From positions 124,001-188,000 of the forward strand of contig CAWJHV010000041.1 in NCBI GenBank assembly GCA_963842795.1: a stretch of DNA of 64,000 nucleotides, in the 5' to 3' direction. The notes beneath the pieces are model-generated. The model was not told the origin of the DNA. It did not search any database and worked only from the letters and a program-made list of their open reading frames with translations. Every line of letters begins with the position of its first letter. Positions within the stretch are counted from its first letter, which is position 1. This DNA comes from WHSW01 sp963842795. GTDB taxonomy: Bacteria > Actinomycetota > Thermoleophilia > Solirubrobacterales > 70-9. The translations under genes were made by a program, and so were the position numbers. Below are positions 47,317 through 55,726 of the stretch, piece after piece.

Positions 47317-48113
47317 ATGTCGGTAGAGGCTCCTCCACAGCCTGCGATCGAGCTCGAGGGGGTGCATCAAGCGGTTCGGGACGGCGCAGATCCTGCGCGG
47401 CGTCGACCTGATCGTGCCCGCGGGCGAGATCAGCGTCCTGCTCGGTCCCTCGGGCGCCGGCAAGACGGTCACGATCAGCCACATCGTCGGCCTCATCCAC
47501 CCCGACAAGGGCGTGGTGAGGGTCGAGGGCGAGAACCTCGCCCGGATCCCCGACACCCGGCTGAACGAGCTCCGCCAGGGCATGGCGGTGGTGCTCCAGG
47601 GCACCCTCCCGTTCACCTGCGGGCTGTTCTTCTCGCTCAACGTCTACGAGAACGTCGCCTTCGCCCTGCGCCAGCGAAACCACTGGTCGGAGGCCCGTGT
47701 GAATGAGGCGACGATGACCCACCTGGAGATGGTCGGGCTCCGCGATCGCGCCGACGCCATGCCCGATGAGCTCTCGGCCGGGATGTGCAAGCGGGTCGCG
47801 ATCGCCCGCGCGCTGGCGCTCGAGGCCCGGATCGTGATCGTCGACGACTTCGACTCGGGCATCGACGGCGTGCGCCTCGGTCTGCTCTGCGAGATGCTCG
47901 CCGACATCCAGCGGGAGACGCGGCGCCACCTTCCTGGTCACCACCCACAGCATGAGCGCGGCTCGCCGGCTCGCCGACCACGTCGCCGTGATCAGCGACG
48001 GTGCGATCGTGCAGAGCGGCCCTGCCGCCGAGGTCCTCGGCTCCGACGAGCCGCTGGTCCGTCAGCTTGTGAGCGGGGCGACCACAGGGCCGATCACGCT
48101 CCGCGACGTCTAG
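47317..48113 (+). CDS. MceG/MlaF-like ABC transporter ATPase with divergent Walker B (two frameshifts)
   Basis: About 264 residues. Walker A is LLGPSGAGKTVTISHIVGL, the signature LSAGMCKRVAIARALALEA, and the H-loop TFLVTTHSMS. The overall pattern (LNELRQGMAVVLQ, SLNVYENVAFALR) is that of ATPases serving Mce/Mla lipid importers. Walker B reads RIVIVDDFDSGIDG, where DEPTSGLD is expected, so the catalytic Glu is Asp and the Pro is lost. The Q-loop region has extra residues (QGTLPFTCGLFFSLN). Extra bases near 47368 and 47932 split it. No permease or Mce gene is adjacent. The unusual residues could partly be sequence error. Confidence 0.78.
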
Positions 48114-48856
48114 CCCGGCTGGCGGCGGTGGGTGATCTTCGCCGTCGCCTGCTGCGTCGGCTTGATCGCCAGGTAGTCGACGTCGACGTGCGCCGGGCGG
48201 GTGACGCAGAAGGCGATCGCCTCGGCGACGTCGGCGCCGGTGAGCGGTTCGAGGCCGTCGTAGACCCCGGCGGCTCGCTCGGCGTCGCCTTCGAAGCGCA
48301 CCAGGGAGAACTCGGTCTCGACCATCCCGGGCGCGATCTCGGTCACCCGGATCCCGTCGGCGAGGTGCTCGAGGCGAAGGGTCTGGGCAAGCGCGTGGGC
48401 GGCGTGCTTGGCCGCCGTGTAGCCGCCGCCGCCCTCGTAGACCTCGACACCGGCGACCGAGCCGATGATGACGATGTGCGGGTCCCGGCCCCGGCGCAGC
48501 TTCGGCAGCAGCGCCTTGGTCACGCGCATCACCCCGGCGACGTTCGATTCCCACATCTCGCGCCAGAGGCCCTCGTCGGCCTCGCCGACCGGCTCCAGGC
48601 CGAGGGCGCCGCCGGCGCTGTGGACGATCACGTCCACGGCTTCGAGCTCGTCGTCGAGCGTCGCCACCGACTCGGGGTCGGCGACGTCGAGGCGCAGGGC
48701 GCGACCGCCGACCTCGCCGGCAAGGGCTTCGAGGCGCTCCAGCCGGCGGGCGGCGGCGACCGTCTCGATGCCGGCCTCGGCGAGCGCGCGCACCGTCGCC
48801 TCGCCGATCCCGCTCGAGGCCCCGGTGACCAGGGCGATTCGCCGATCGTCGCTCAC
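48110..48856 (-). CDS. Short-chain dehydrogenase/reductase
   Basis: A classical SDR of 248 residues: IALVTGASSGIGEATVRALAEAG for NAD(P) binding, DVIVHSAGGALG (the NNAG equivalent), IGSVAGVEVYEGGGGYTAAKHA with the catalytic Ser-Tyr-Lys, and VTEIAPGMVETEF. The Arg pair in AARRLERLE after strand 2 points to NADP preference. It resembles YdfG-type 3-hydroxy acid dehydrogenases. Its stop overlaps the convergent ABC gene end by three bases. Confidence 0.9.
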   Translation of the reverse strand: MSDDRRIALVTGASSGIGEATVRALAEAGIETVAAARRLERLEALAGEVGGRALRLDVADPESVATLDDELEAVDVIVHSAGGALGLEPVGEADEGLWREMWESNVAGVMRVTKALLPKLRRGRDPHIVIIGSVAGVEVYEGGGGYTAAKHAAHALAQTLRLEHLADGIRVTEIAPGMVETEFSLVRFEGDAERAAGVYDGLEPLTGADVAEAIAFCVTRPAHVDVDYLAIKPTQQATAKITHRRQPG

Positions 48857-48866
48857 GGACCCGAGG

Positions 48867-51338
48867 CTAACGAGCCGCGCTCACGCGGACCACGTCGACC
48901 GCTTCGCGGCGGATGTCGGCCCGGCAGAACGGCACCTCGTTCCAGCGCTTGCGCGAGAACGCCCTCGTGTAGTCGGAGGCGTGGGGAGAGGACTGGTCCT
49001 CGGACTCGCCGTAGGTGAGGAAGGTGAGCGCGCGGACCGGGCAGCCGTGCCTCGCCCAGGTCATCGCGGCGATGAAGCTCGATCCGTGGGGTACGTCCGG
49101 GTACCCGCGCTCGGGATCCCAGCGGACGTTGATCGCGTCGAAGACCCCGAGCGTTCCGGGCCCGCCGGCGATCGGGATCTCCCTGCCTCCGCGGACGTCG
49201 TACTGAAACCCGCGCAGGCCGGCGTCGAGCGGGATGCCGGCGCCCCGCAGGTCGGTGACCGCGTCGGCGAGCGCCGTGCCGACGAGCGGGTCGGCGGTGT
49301 TCAGGCCGCGCGGGGTGTGGACCGGGTCCGCCGGGTCGAACGGGACGTCGAAGATCGCCTCCGACCCCGGCGCGTAGCCGCTCGAGACGCCGGTGGGCAA
49401 CGATTGGAAGTTGCCGAGCAGGCGGGAGGCGAAGCGCCGGAAGAGGATCGCGCCGGCCGAGTCGAGGTTGTCGCGCAGGTCCCAGGCGGCGAGCACCGGG
49501 CAGGCGTTGCTTACGTCGACCGGGCCGGTCGACCCGACCACCGTGGGGTTGGCCTGGCAGAAGGCGACCAGCTCGTCGCGCCAGAGCTCGCCCGCGTACT
49601 GGCGATTGCCGAGCGCCACCCGGGCGAGCCCGCGCAGGCCGAAGCCCTTGCCGCGCAGCCCGTCGGCGCCGGCGAGCCGCTGCTCGATCATCACCAGGCC
49701 GAGGCGGGTTCGCAGCGATCGCGTCGTGGCCTCGTCGCCGATCACGCGGTCGTAGCCCGTCAGCGGCTGCTCCGGGTTCGACAGCCAATGACTGTCGTTG
49801 CCGTTCTCGACGTAGTCGCGACGGATCAGGCGCGGGATCGCGGCCGGCCCGAAGATCCCCGGGACGACGGAGTCGGGGTCGGTGTCCCAGCCGCACGCCG
49901 AGCGCGAGCCGTCGAGGATCGGGATCCCGGTGAGCGGGAAGACCGCGAGCCCGAGCACGCCCGAGCATCCGGTGGCCTTGGCGTCGGGCACGTTGGGGAT
50001 CGCGCCGTCCATCGAGTAGTAGGCGCGGCCCTTGCGATCGGCCGCGATGCTGTTCACCCACGGGATCCCCTGGATCTCGCGCTCGATCCGGTCGTACGCG
50101 CGCACGGACCTCGCCCGGTCGGTTTCCAGGAAGTGGTTGAGATAGCGGAAGTTCTCGAAGTTGACGTCGCCGAGGGCGTACCCGCGGACCGGGGTCCAGG
50201 GAAACAGGGGCAGGCCGAGGACCGAGGTGACCATCGGGCCGTACTCGGTCTCGTACAGGGTCCTGCTGCGGCTCTCGAGCGTCCCGTCGCCGGTCTTCAC
50301 CTGGACCGTGAGCTCGACCGGCTGCATCGGTCGCGGCTGGCCGTCGACCAGGTAGGAGTGAGGATCGCCCGGGACGAGCGTGAGCTCGAACGGCGTGAAC
50401 CGCCACGCGGAGGCCACGGTGTGCGACCAGGCGAGGTGGCGGTTCTGGCCGATGAGCACCGCCGGGACCCCGTAGAGCGAGCCGCCGCTGACGTCGAGCT
50501 TGCCCGGGATCGTGAGCTGGGCCTGGTAGAGGCGCTCGGCCCCGTCCCACGGGAAGTGCGGGTTTCCGAGCACCATCCCGGCGCCGTTGCGCGTCGCCTC
50601 GCTGCCGAGGCCGATTGCGTTCGAGCCGCTGTCGAGGGGAAAGAAGTCCGGTGCACTGCCCTCGGCGAGCCGATCGACCGCGTCGGACTGCCGGCGCTCG
50701 GCCGCCGCGGCCCGGAGCGGGGCGAGCACCGGCTCGGCGCCGGCGATCCCCTCGATCGCGACCCCGGAGCTCGCCAGGCTCCCGAGCTGGTGGAAGCGGC
50801 GGTACACGTCGATCGCCTCGATCGGCCGCACCCACTCGGCGCCGCGGCAGCGCGGGTCGGGAAGGTGCGCGACGCCGACGTCGCGCAGGTAGGCGTTGTA
50901 GCCGGCCACGTAGCCGCGGACGATCTTCCGCAGCTCCGGCTCGGGGCCCTCGGGCGGCGCCCTGGACATCAGGTCCTCGATCACCCCGGAACGGTTGACG
51001 CGCTCGTAGAAGAAGTCGGAGGAGAGGTTGTCGTTGACGCTCCCGTTGCCGGAGAAGGTCCACGTGCCGTCGGCGCCGAAGTAGCGCGAGCGCTGGGCGC
51101 TCACCGTCACGTAGGTCTCGGCGATCGTGCAGATGTTGTCCTCGGCGAACGCGTAGGCGTAGCCGAACCCGAGACCCTCCCAGGTCCGCGCCCGGATGTG
51201 CGGGACGCCGTACTTCGTGCGGGTGATCGTCGCCCGCGTCTTCGCCGCGGGGCTCTCGGCGGCGTCCGCGGCATCGGCAGCGCCGGCGGTGGCGAGCAGG
51301 AGGACGAGGAGGGTCCAGCCGGACCGCGCGCGCTTCAC
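48867..51338 (-). CDS. Penicillin acylase family Ntn hydrolase, AHL/aculeacin acylase-like
   Basis: An exported enzyme of about 823 residues. The signal sequence (WTLLVLLLATAGAADAADA) is followed by the alpha chain with TKYGVPHIRARTWEGLGFGYAYAFAEDN. The maturation site reads FPLDSGSNAIGLGSEATRN, where Ser of SNA becomes the N-terminal nucleophile of the beta chain. GAGMVLGNPHFPWDGAERLY and the His-rich WSHTVA follow. The GNPHFPW motif is typical of N-acyl-homoserine lactone and aculeacin acylases rather than penicillin G acylases. It probably cleaves long-chain amides outside the cell. GTG 51338 is preferred over a start at 51386 because it puts the signal peptide at the N-terminus. Confidence 0.88.
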   Translation of the reverse strand: MKRARSGWTLLVLLLATAGAADAADAAESPAAKTRATITRTKYGVPHIRARTWEGLGFGYAYAFAEDNICTIAETYVTVSAQRSRYFGADGTWTFSGNGSVNDNLSSDFFYERVNRSGVIEDLMSRAPPEGPEPELRKIVRGYVAGYNAYLRDVGVAHLPDPRCRGAEWVRPIEAIDVYRRFHQLGSLASSGVAIEGIAGAEPVLAPLRAAAAERRQSDAVDRLAEGSAPDFFPLDSGSNAIGLGSEATRNGAGMVLGNPHFPWDGAERLYQAQLTIPGKLDVSGGSLYGVPAVLIGQNRHLAWSHTVASAWRFTPFELTLVPGDPHSYLVDGQPRPMQPVELTVQVKTGDGTLESRSRTLYETEYGPMVTSVLGLPLFPWTPVRGYALGDVNFENFRYLNHFLETDRARSVRAYDRIEREIQGIPWVNSIAADRKGRAYYSMDGAIPNVPDAKATGCSGVLGLAVFPLTGIPILDGSRSACGWDTDPDSVVPGIFGPAAIPRLIRRDYVENGNDSHWLSNPEQPLTGYDRVIGDEATTRSLRTRLGLVMIEQRLAGADGLRGKGFGLRGLARVALGNRQYAGELWRDELVAFCQANPTVVGSTGPVDVSNACPVLAAWDLRDNLDSAGAILFRRFASRLLGNFQSLPTGVSSGYAPGSEAIFDVPFDPADPVHTPRGLNTADPLVGTALADAVTDLRGAGIPLDAGLRGFQYDVRGGREIPIAGGPGTLGVFDAINVRWDPERGYPDVPHGSSFIAAMTWARHGCPVRALTFLTYGESEDQSSPHASDYTRAFSRKRWNEVPFCRADIRREAVDVVRVSAAR

Positions 51339-51388
51339 GGCCGGGCAGGGTAATCGCACGCCCGACGGCCCGCGCCGGTTCCGCAATA

Positions 51389-52090
51389 GTGCAGCGGGTG
51401 GAGGGACTCGAGAAGTCCGTGGAGGCGACCCGGGAGCCGAGCTTCCTGCTGGCGCTCCCGGAGAAGCGGCTGCTGCGCTGGATCGCCGCGCGGCTGCCGA
51501 AGTGGGTCCTTCCCGACGACCTGACCGCGCTCGGCGTGCTCGCGGCCGTCGCCGTCGCCGTCGCCTACCAGCTTTCCAACGACTCGCTCGCCTGGCTCTG
51601 GGTCGCGAGCGCGATGCTCGTCGTCCAGTGGTTCGGCGACTCGCTGGACGGCACGCTCGCCCGGGTGCGCGGGATCGAGCGCCCGACCTACGGCTACTAC
51701 CTGGACCACCTGGTCGACGCGATCGCCACGGCCGCGATCGGCATCGGCCTCGGCCTCTCGCCGCTGATGCTGCTGTCGATCGGGACCCTGATCGTGGTCG
51801 CCTACCTGATCCTCTCGATCAACGTCTATCTCGAGAGCTTCGCCTTCAACCGCTTCTCGATCGGCTACGGCTACGTCGGCCCGACCGAGATCCGGCTGAT
51901 CCTGATCGCGCTCAACACCGTGGTCGCGCTCGGCGCCGGCCTGGACTTCGTGATCGCCGACCTGCAGCTCACCGTCTTCGACGTGATCGGGCTGGCGATC
52001 GCCGCGACGATGATCGTGCTGCTGCTCGGGCGAGCGGTTCGCAACCTGCGCGAGCTCGCCCGCAAGGAGCCCGCGGCGCCGCGAAGCTGA
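51389..52090 (+). CDS. CDP-alcohol phosphatidyltransferase family protein
   Basis: A 233-residue membrane enzyme. The signature is FGDSLDGTLARVRGIERPTYGYYLDHLVDA, matching the D..DG..AR....G...D...D metal site of phospholipid head-group transferases. About six helices flank it. The N-terminal stretch LRWIAARLPKWVLPDDLTALG resembles inositol/ethanolamine-type transferases. The alcohol substrate cannot be decided. It is divergent from the acylase with about 50 bases between starts. Confidence 0.85.
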   Translation: MQRVEGLEKSVEATREPSFLLALPEKRLLRWIAARLPKWVLPDDLTALGVLAAVAVAVAYQLSNDSLAWLWVASAMLVVQWFGDSLDGTLARVRGIERPTYGYYLDHLVDAIATAAIGIGLGLSPLMLLSIGTLIVVAYLILSINVYLESFAFNRFSIGYGYVGPTEIRLILIALNTVVALGAGLDFVIADLQLTVFDVIGLAIAATMIVLLLGRAVRNLRELARKEPAAPRS

Positions 52091-52405
52091 ACGCGGGACG
52101 GAACGACACCACCCTGATCCGGGCGATCCGACGGTGTGGGTTTATCCGCAGATTGCGGGTTTGTCTTTCAACGCCCCCTTGCAATCGCGATCGATCGGGT
52201 TTAGGTTCAACCTGCGGTTCGGGAGAGAGGAAAACGGCGGCGAAAGCCAAGTTGCCGGGCCTCTCAAAGGAGACTCGCAAAGCTTTGATCGTGCGAAGGC
52301 TACGCGCGAGGCAGGCAGAGCGATGTCACCCCCGGGCCGCTTTTTCTTGCCCGAATGTCCGGCCACTAACCCGCGTCTTACTCTGGCGCGGCACAATGTG
52401 ATCCG
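52091..52405. other. 315-base intergenic region with a candidate promoter
   Basis: The region is less GC-rich than its surroundings. A weak hairpin near 52146 (CCGCA-GAT-TGCGG, followed by GTTTGTCTTT) could end the phosphatidyltransferase transcript. A candidate promoter lies at 52179-52207. A Lys/Arg-rich reading frame (KAKLPGLSKETRKALIVRRL) passes through but has no clear start and no known family. No gene is assigned. Confidence 0.4.
52179..52207 (+). promoter_or_regulatory. Candidate sigma-70-type promoter
   Basis: TTGCAA and TAGGTT are separated by exactly 17 bases in a locally AT-richer stretch, about 200 bases upstream of the response regulator start. It is suggestive rather than strong, since TAGGTT is only a partial -10 match and the leader would be long. 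Confidence 0.35.
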
Positions 52406-53110
52406 GTGGTTGCACGATCGGGAGATCTCGACGGGCGGCAGCTGCTGGTGGTCGACGACGAGCCGCCGATGCGAACCGCGCTCAAGCGGGCGCTCGAGCT
52501 CGGCGGCTTCGAGGTCGCTCTGGCCGCAGACGGCAGCGAGGGCCTGGAGAGCGCGGCCGAGATCCGGCCGGACCTGGTCGTGCTCGACGTGCTCATGCCG
52601 GGCGTCGACGGGCTCGAGGTCTGCCGCGAGCTGCGCGCGCAGGGCAGTCGCACGCCGATTCTGATGCTGACCGCGCGCGATGCGGTCGCCGACCGGGTCG
52701 AGGGGCTCGAGGCCGGGGCGGACGACTACCTGGTGAAGCCGTTCGCCCTCGAGGAGCTGTTGGCGCGCGTCCGCGCTCTGCTGCGCCGTACGAGCGCGCC
52801 GGCGCGCGAGTCGCCGCTCGCGTTCGGCGACCTCCGCCTCGATCCGATCACCTACTCGGTCAGCCGCGGCGATCGGGTGCTCGAGCTGACGCGAACGGAG
52901 CACCTGCTGCTCGAGTTCCTGCTCGAGAACCCTCGCCGGGTCCTCTCGCGGGAGGTGATCTTCGATCGGGTCTGGCACTACGACTTCGGCCCCACCTCGA
53001 AAGCACTCGACGTCTACATCGGCTACCTGCGACGCAAGACCGAGGCGGCGGGCGAGCCGCGCCTGATCCACACCGTGCGCGGGGTCGGCTACGTGCTCCG
53101 CGAGCCGTGA
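52406..53110 (+). CDS. OmpR-family response regulator, MprA-like
   Basis: The receiver domain has the acidic pair in LLVVDDEPPM, the phospho-acceptor Asp in LVVLDVLMPGVDG, and Lys in DDYLVKPF. The C-terminal winged helix has LTRTEHLLLEFLLENPRRVLSREVIFDRVWHYDF and DVYIGYLRRKTE (in parts). At 234 residues it closely follows the actinobacterial MprA/PrrA group that responds to envelope stress. The GTG at 52406 is the first start; TTG just inside is possible. It overlaps the sensor kinase gene by GTGA. Confidence 0.93.
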   Translation: MVARSGDLDGRQLLVVDDEPPMRTALKRALELGGFEVALAADGSEGLESAAEIRPDLVVLDVLMPGVDGLEVCRELRAQGSRTPILMLTARDAVADRVEGLEAGADDYLVKPFALEELLARVRALLRRTSAPARESPLAFGDLRLDPITYSVSRGDRVLELTRTEHLLLEFLLENPRRVLSREVIFDRVWHYDFGPTSKALDVYIGYLRRKTEAAGEPRLIHTVRGVGYVLREP

Positions 53111-54540
53111 ACCTCCGCCGCCGGGTGATCGTCCTCTCCGGGGTCGCCGTCGCCGTCGCCGTCGCCGCGGTCTCGATCGTCACCTACGTGCTCGTCCGCG
53201 ACGAGCTCCGCGGGCGCGTCGACTCCGAGCTGCGGCGCGACGTGAGCACCTACTTCTCCGCCGGCGTCTCCAGCGATCCGCCGCCGCTCGAGATCGACAA
53301 TGCCAACGATCGCACCCGCGCCGAGCTCGCCCCTCGTGCGGGCGCCTCGGCGACCCGGCGGCTGTTCCTGCCAGAGGGGCCGTTCGGGGGCCGGAGCCTC
53401 TACGCCCAGGTGGTGCCGACCGAGGGAGCGGTGATCCGGCCCGGTGGCCCGCGCACCAGCCTGCAGTCGCTCGTCGACGCGCGTCAGGTGGCGGCCGGCG
53501 ACCGGGAGGCGTACTTCTCCGACATCGAGGTCGACGGGTCGCACCTGCGCGTCTTTACGGAGCGGATCGCCCGGGGGCAGGCGGTCCAGGTCGCCAGGCC
53601 GCTGGAGGAGGTCGACAACACCCTCGCGCAGCTGGCGGTGATCTTCGCCGTCGTGAGCCTCGGCGGGATCGCGCTTGCCGGGGTGCTCGGCTGGTTCGTC
53701 TCGCGAGCGGCGGTGGCGCCCGTCGAGCGTCTGCGCCGCGCCGCCGAGCAGGTGGCGACCACCCGTGATCTGAGCCGGCGGATCGAGACCACCGGCAACG
53801 ACGAGCTCACCGCGCTCGCCGGCAGCTTCAACCAGATGCTGAACGCGCTCGAGAGCTCGCTCAACGCCCAGCGCCAGCTGGTCGCCGACGCGTCACACGA
53901 GCTCCGCACCCCGCTCGCGAGCCTGCGGACGAACATCGAGGTGCTCACGCACGCGGACCTGATCGATGAGGAGGAGCGCCGGGCCCTGCTCGCCGACGTG
54001 GTCTCCCAGCTCGAGGAGCTGACCGCGCTGGTCGTCGATCTCGTCGACCTGGCGCGCGAGAGCGAGCCAGAGCACGAGCCGCCGACCGTGATCCGCTTCG
54101 ACCTCGTGGTCGCAAACGCCCTCGACCGCGCCCGCTCTCACGCCGCCACCGCCACCTTCGAGCTCGACGCGAGCCCCACGTCCGTCCGGGCGGTCGAGGG
54201 CCGGATCGAGCGCGCGGTGTCCAACCTGCTCGACAACGCGGTCAAGTGGAGCCCGCCGGGAGGCCGGATCGAGGTCCGCGTCCGCGACGGCGAGCTCTCG
54301 GTCCGCGACCACGGCCCCGGGATCCCCGACGAGGATCTCGATCACGTCTTCGACCGCTTCTACCGCTCGACGCTGGCCCGCGGGCTGCCCGGATCGGGGC
54401 TCGGCCTGGCGATCGTCCGCCAGGTCGCGGAGACCGCCGGTGGCACGGTGATCGCCGAGAACGCTCCCGGCGGGGGCGCGCGGCTGGTGTTCCGCCTGCC
54501 CGCGGTCGCCGACCGGTCGCGGGTCGCCACCCCGGCCTAG
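53107..54540 (+). CDS. Sensor histidine kinase, MprB-like
   Basis: A 477-residue membrane kinase: a first transmembrane helix (IVLSGVAVAVAVAAVSIVTYVLV), an extracytoplasmic sensor of about 150 residues, a second helix (LAVIFAVVSLGGIALAGVLGWFV) and a HAMP region. The H-box is DASHELRTPLASLRTN, followed by N-box NLLDNAVKWSP, G1 DHGPGIPDEDLDHVFDRFYR and G2 GSGLGLAIVRQVAE. It pairs with the overlapping response regulator. The sensor domain layout matches MprB-type envelope stress kinases; the signal is unknown. Confidence 0.94.
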   Translation: MNLRRRVIVLSGVAVAVAVAAVSIVTYVLVRDELRGRVDSELRRDVSTYFSAGVSSDPPPLEIDNANDRTRAELAPRAGASATRRLFLPEGPFGGRSLYAQVVPTEGAVIRPGGPRTSLQSLVDARQVAAGDREAYFSDIEVDGSHLRVFTERIARGQAVQVARPLEEVDNTLAQLAVIFAVVSLGGIALAGVLGWFVSRAAVAPVERLRRAAEQVATTRDLSRRIETTGNDELTALAGSFNQMLNALESSLNAQRQLVADASHELRTPLASLRTNIEVLTHADLIDEEERRALLADVVSQLEELTALVVDLVDLARESEPEHEPPTVIRFDLVVANALDRARSHAATATFELDASPTSVRAVEGRIERAVSNLLDNAVKWSPPGGRIEVRVRDGELSVRDHGPGIPDEDLDHVFDRFYRSTLARGLPGSGLGLAIVRQVAETAGGTVIAENAPGGGARLVFRLPAVADRSRVATPA

Positions 54541-54694
54541 AACCCTTACCGGATTCCTACTCGCGCCTCGTGCGGATCTCACTCGCGCCTGCGTCAATGC
54601 CGGGCATCCGGCGACGACTGGAGGTAGCGGCCGATGGACAGGAAAAGACGCGGCGGTCAGAAGATCTCGACCTCGGGCTGACGGCGGCGTTCGC

Positions 54695-55726
54695 ATGGAG
54701 CGCTGCGCCACTCTCGACCTCGGCCAGCTCGAGCGCCGGCCGCTGCGCGTTGCCCTGAGCCCCGCGCCGACGCTGTTTGCGCTCGCCGCGGACGCGGTCG
54801 GAGCCCAGCGGGGCGCCCCGCGGCGCTGGCTCGCGGGCGTGCGCGCGGAGCTCGACCGGCACGACCTCGCCAGCCTGAGCCCGCTCGCCGTGCGCCCCGG
54901 AGGGTTCACTCCGGCGAGCGTGATGCCGCGCACCGGCCGCACGGAGGCCGAGCTCGACGAGGAGCTCGAGCGGATCGCCGAGCTCCCGGCGGAGGACCTG
55001 CTCGAGGACATCGCCTTCGCTCGCGGGCCCTCGCCCGCCGGTGCCTGGGCCACGGTGGCCCGCCATCCACGGCGCTGGCTCCCGCGCTACGCCGAGGCCC
55101 TGCGCAAGGCCTGGCGTGGTGTGCGCCGCCCCTGGGCCGACGCCGCCGAGCTCTTCGAGCGCGAGGTCGCCCGCGTCGGGACCGCCTCCGCGCGCGGCGC
55201 GGGGGCCGAGCTGCTGAGCTCCATCCACCCGCGGGCGCGGGTCGAGGACGGCCGCTGGCTGCTTCCCGATCCCGAGCTCGAGACCCTGCGGGTCCCGGAG
55301 CGCGGGCTCACCCTGATCCCGATCCTGGGCGGCTCCGACTCAGCCTGCGCCGGACTGCACGCCGACGGGACCCTGGACTGGATCGCCTATCCCGTGACCG
55401 AGGCCTGGGACGAGCCCGCGCTCGAGGCGGGAGTCCGCCTCGAGGCGCTGCTCGGCCCGCAGCGCGCGCTGGTCCTGCGCGAGCTCGAGCGACCCCAGAG
55501 CGTCGGCGTCCTGGCGAAGGCGCTCATCGCGGTGCCGAGCGCGGCGACGCATCACGTCGGCGCGCTCGAGGCGGCGGGGCTGGTGATCCGCGAGCGCGAC
55601 GGGCGCCGGGTGATCGTGCACCGCACCGCCCGCGGAACCCGCCTGGTGGGCCTCTACGAGCACGAGCCCGAGGCCGGCGCCTCAGCGGCGGCGCGGCGCG
55701 GCCTTCACCTCACTTCAACGAGGTGA
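54695..55726 (+). CDS. Winged-helix regulator with C-terminal ArsR-like HTH
   Basis: A protein of about 343 residues. The first 230 are rich in Leu/Arg/Glu with no recognised enzyme motif (PTLFALAADAVGAQRGAPRRWL, VMPRTGRTEAELDEELERIAELP). The last 80 form an ArsR-type winged helix (LLGPQRALVLRELERPQSVGVLAKALIAVPSAATHHVGALEAAGLVIRERDGRRVIVHRTARG, read in parts). This DUF5937-like layout is common in Actinobacteria, where the ligand-binding part precedes the DNA-binding part. The target is unknown. It overlaps the convergent binding-protein gene by 17 bases. Confidence 0.75.
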   Translation: MERCATLDLGQLERRPLRVALSPAPTLFALAADAVGAQRGAPRRWLAGVRAELDRHDLASLSPLAVRPGGFTPASVMPRTGRTEAELDEELERIAELPAEDLLEDIAFARGPSPAGAWATVARHPRRWLPRYAEALRKAWRGVRRPWADAAELFEREVARVGTASARGAGAELLSSIHPRARVEDGRWLLPDPELETLRVPERGLTLIPILGGSDSACAGLHADGTLDWIAYPVTEAWDEPALEAGVRLEALLGPQRALVLRELERPQSVGVLAKALIAVPSAATHHVGALEAAGLVIRERDGRRVIVHRTARGTRLVGLYEHEPEAGASAAARRGLHLTSTR

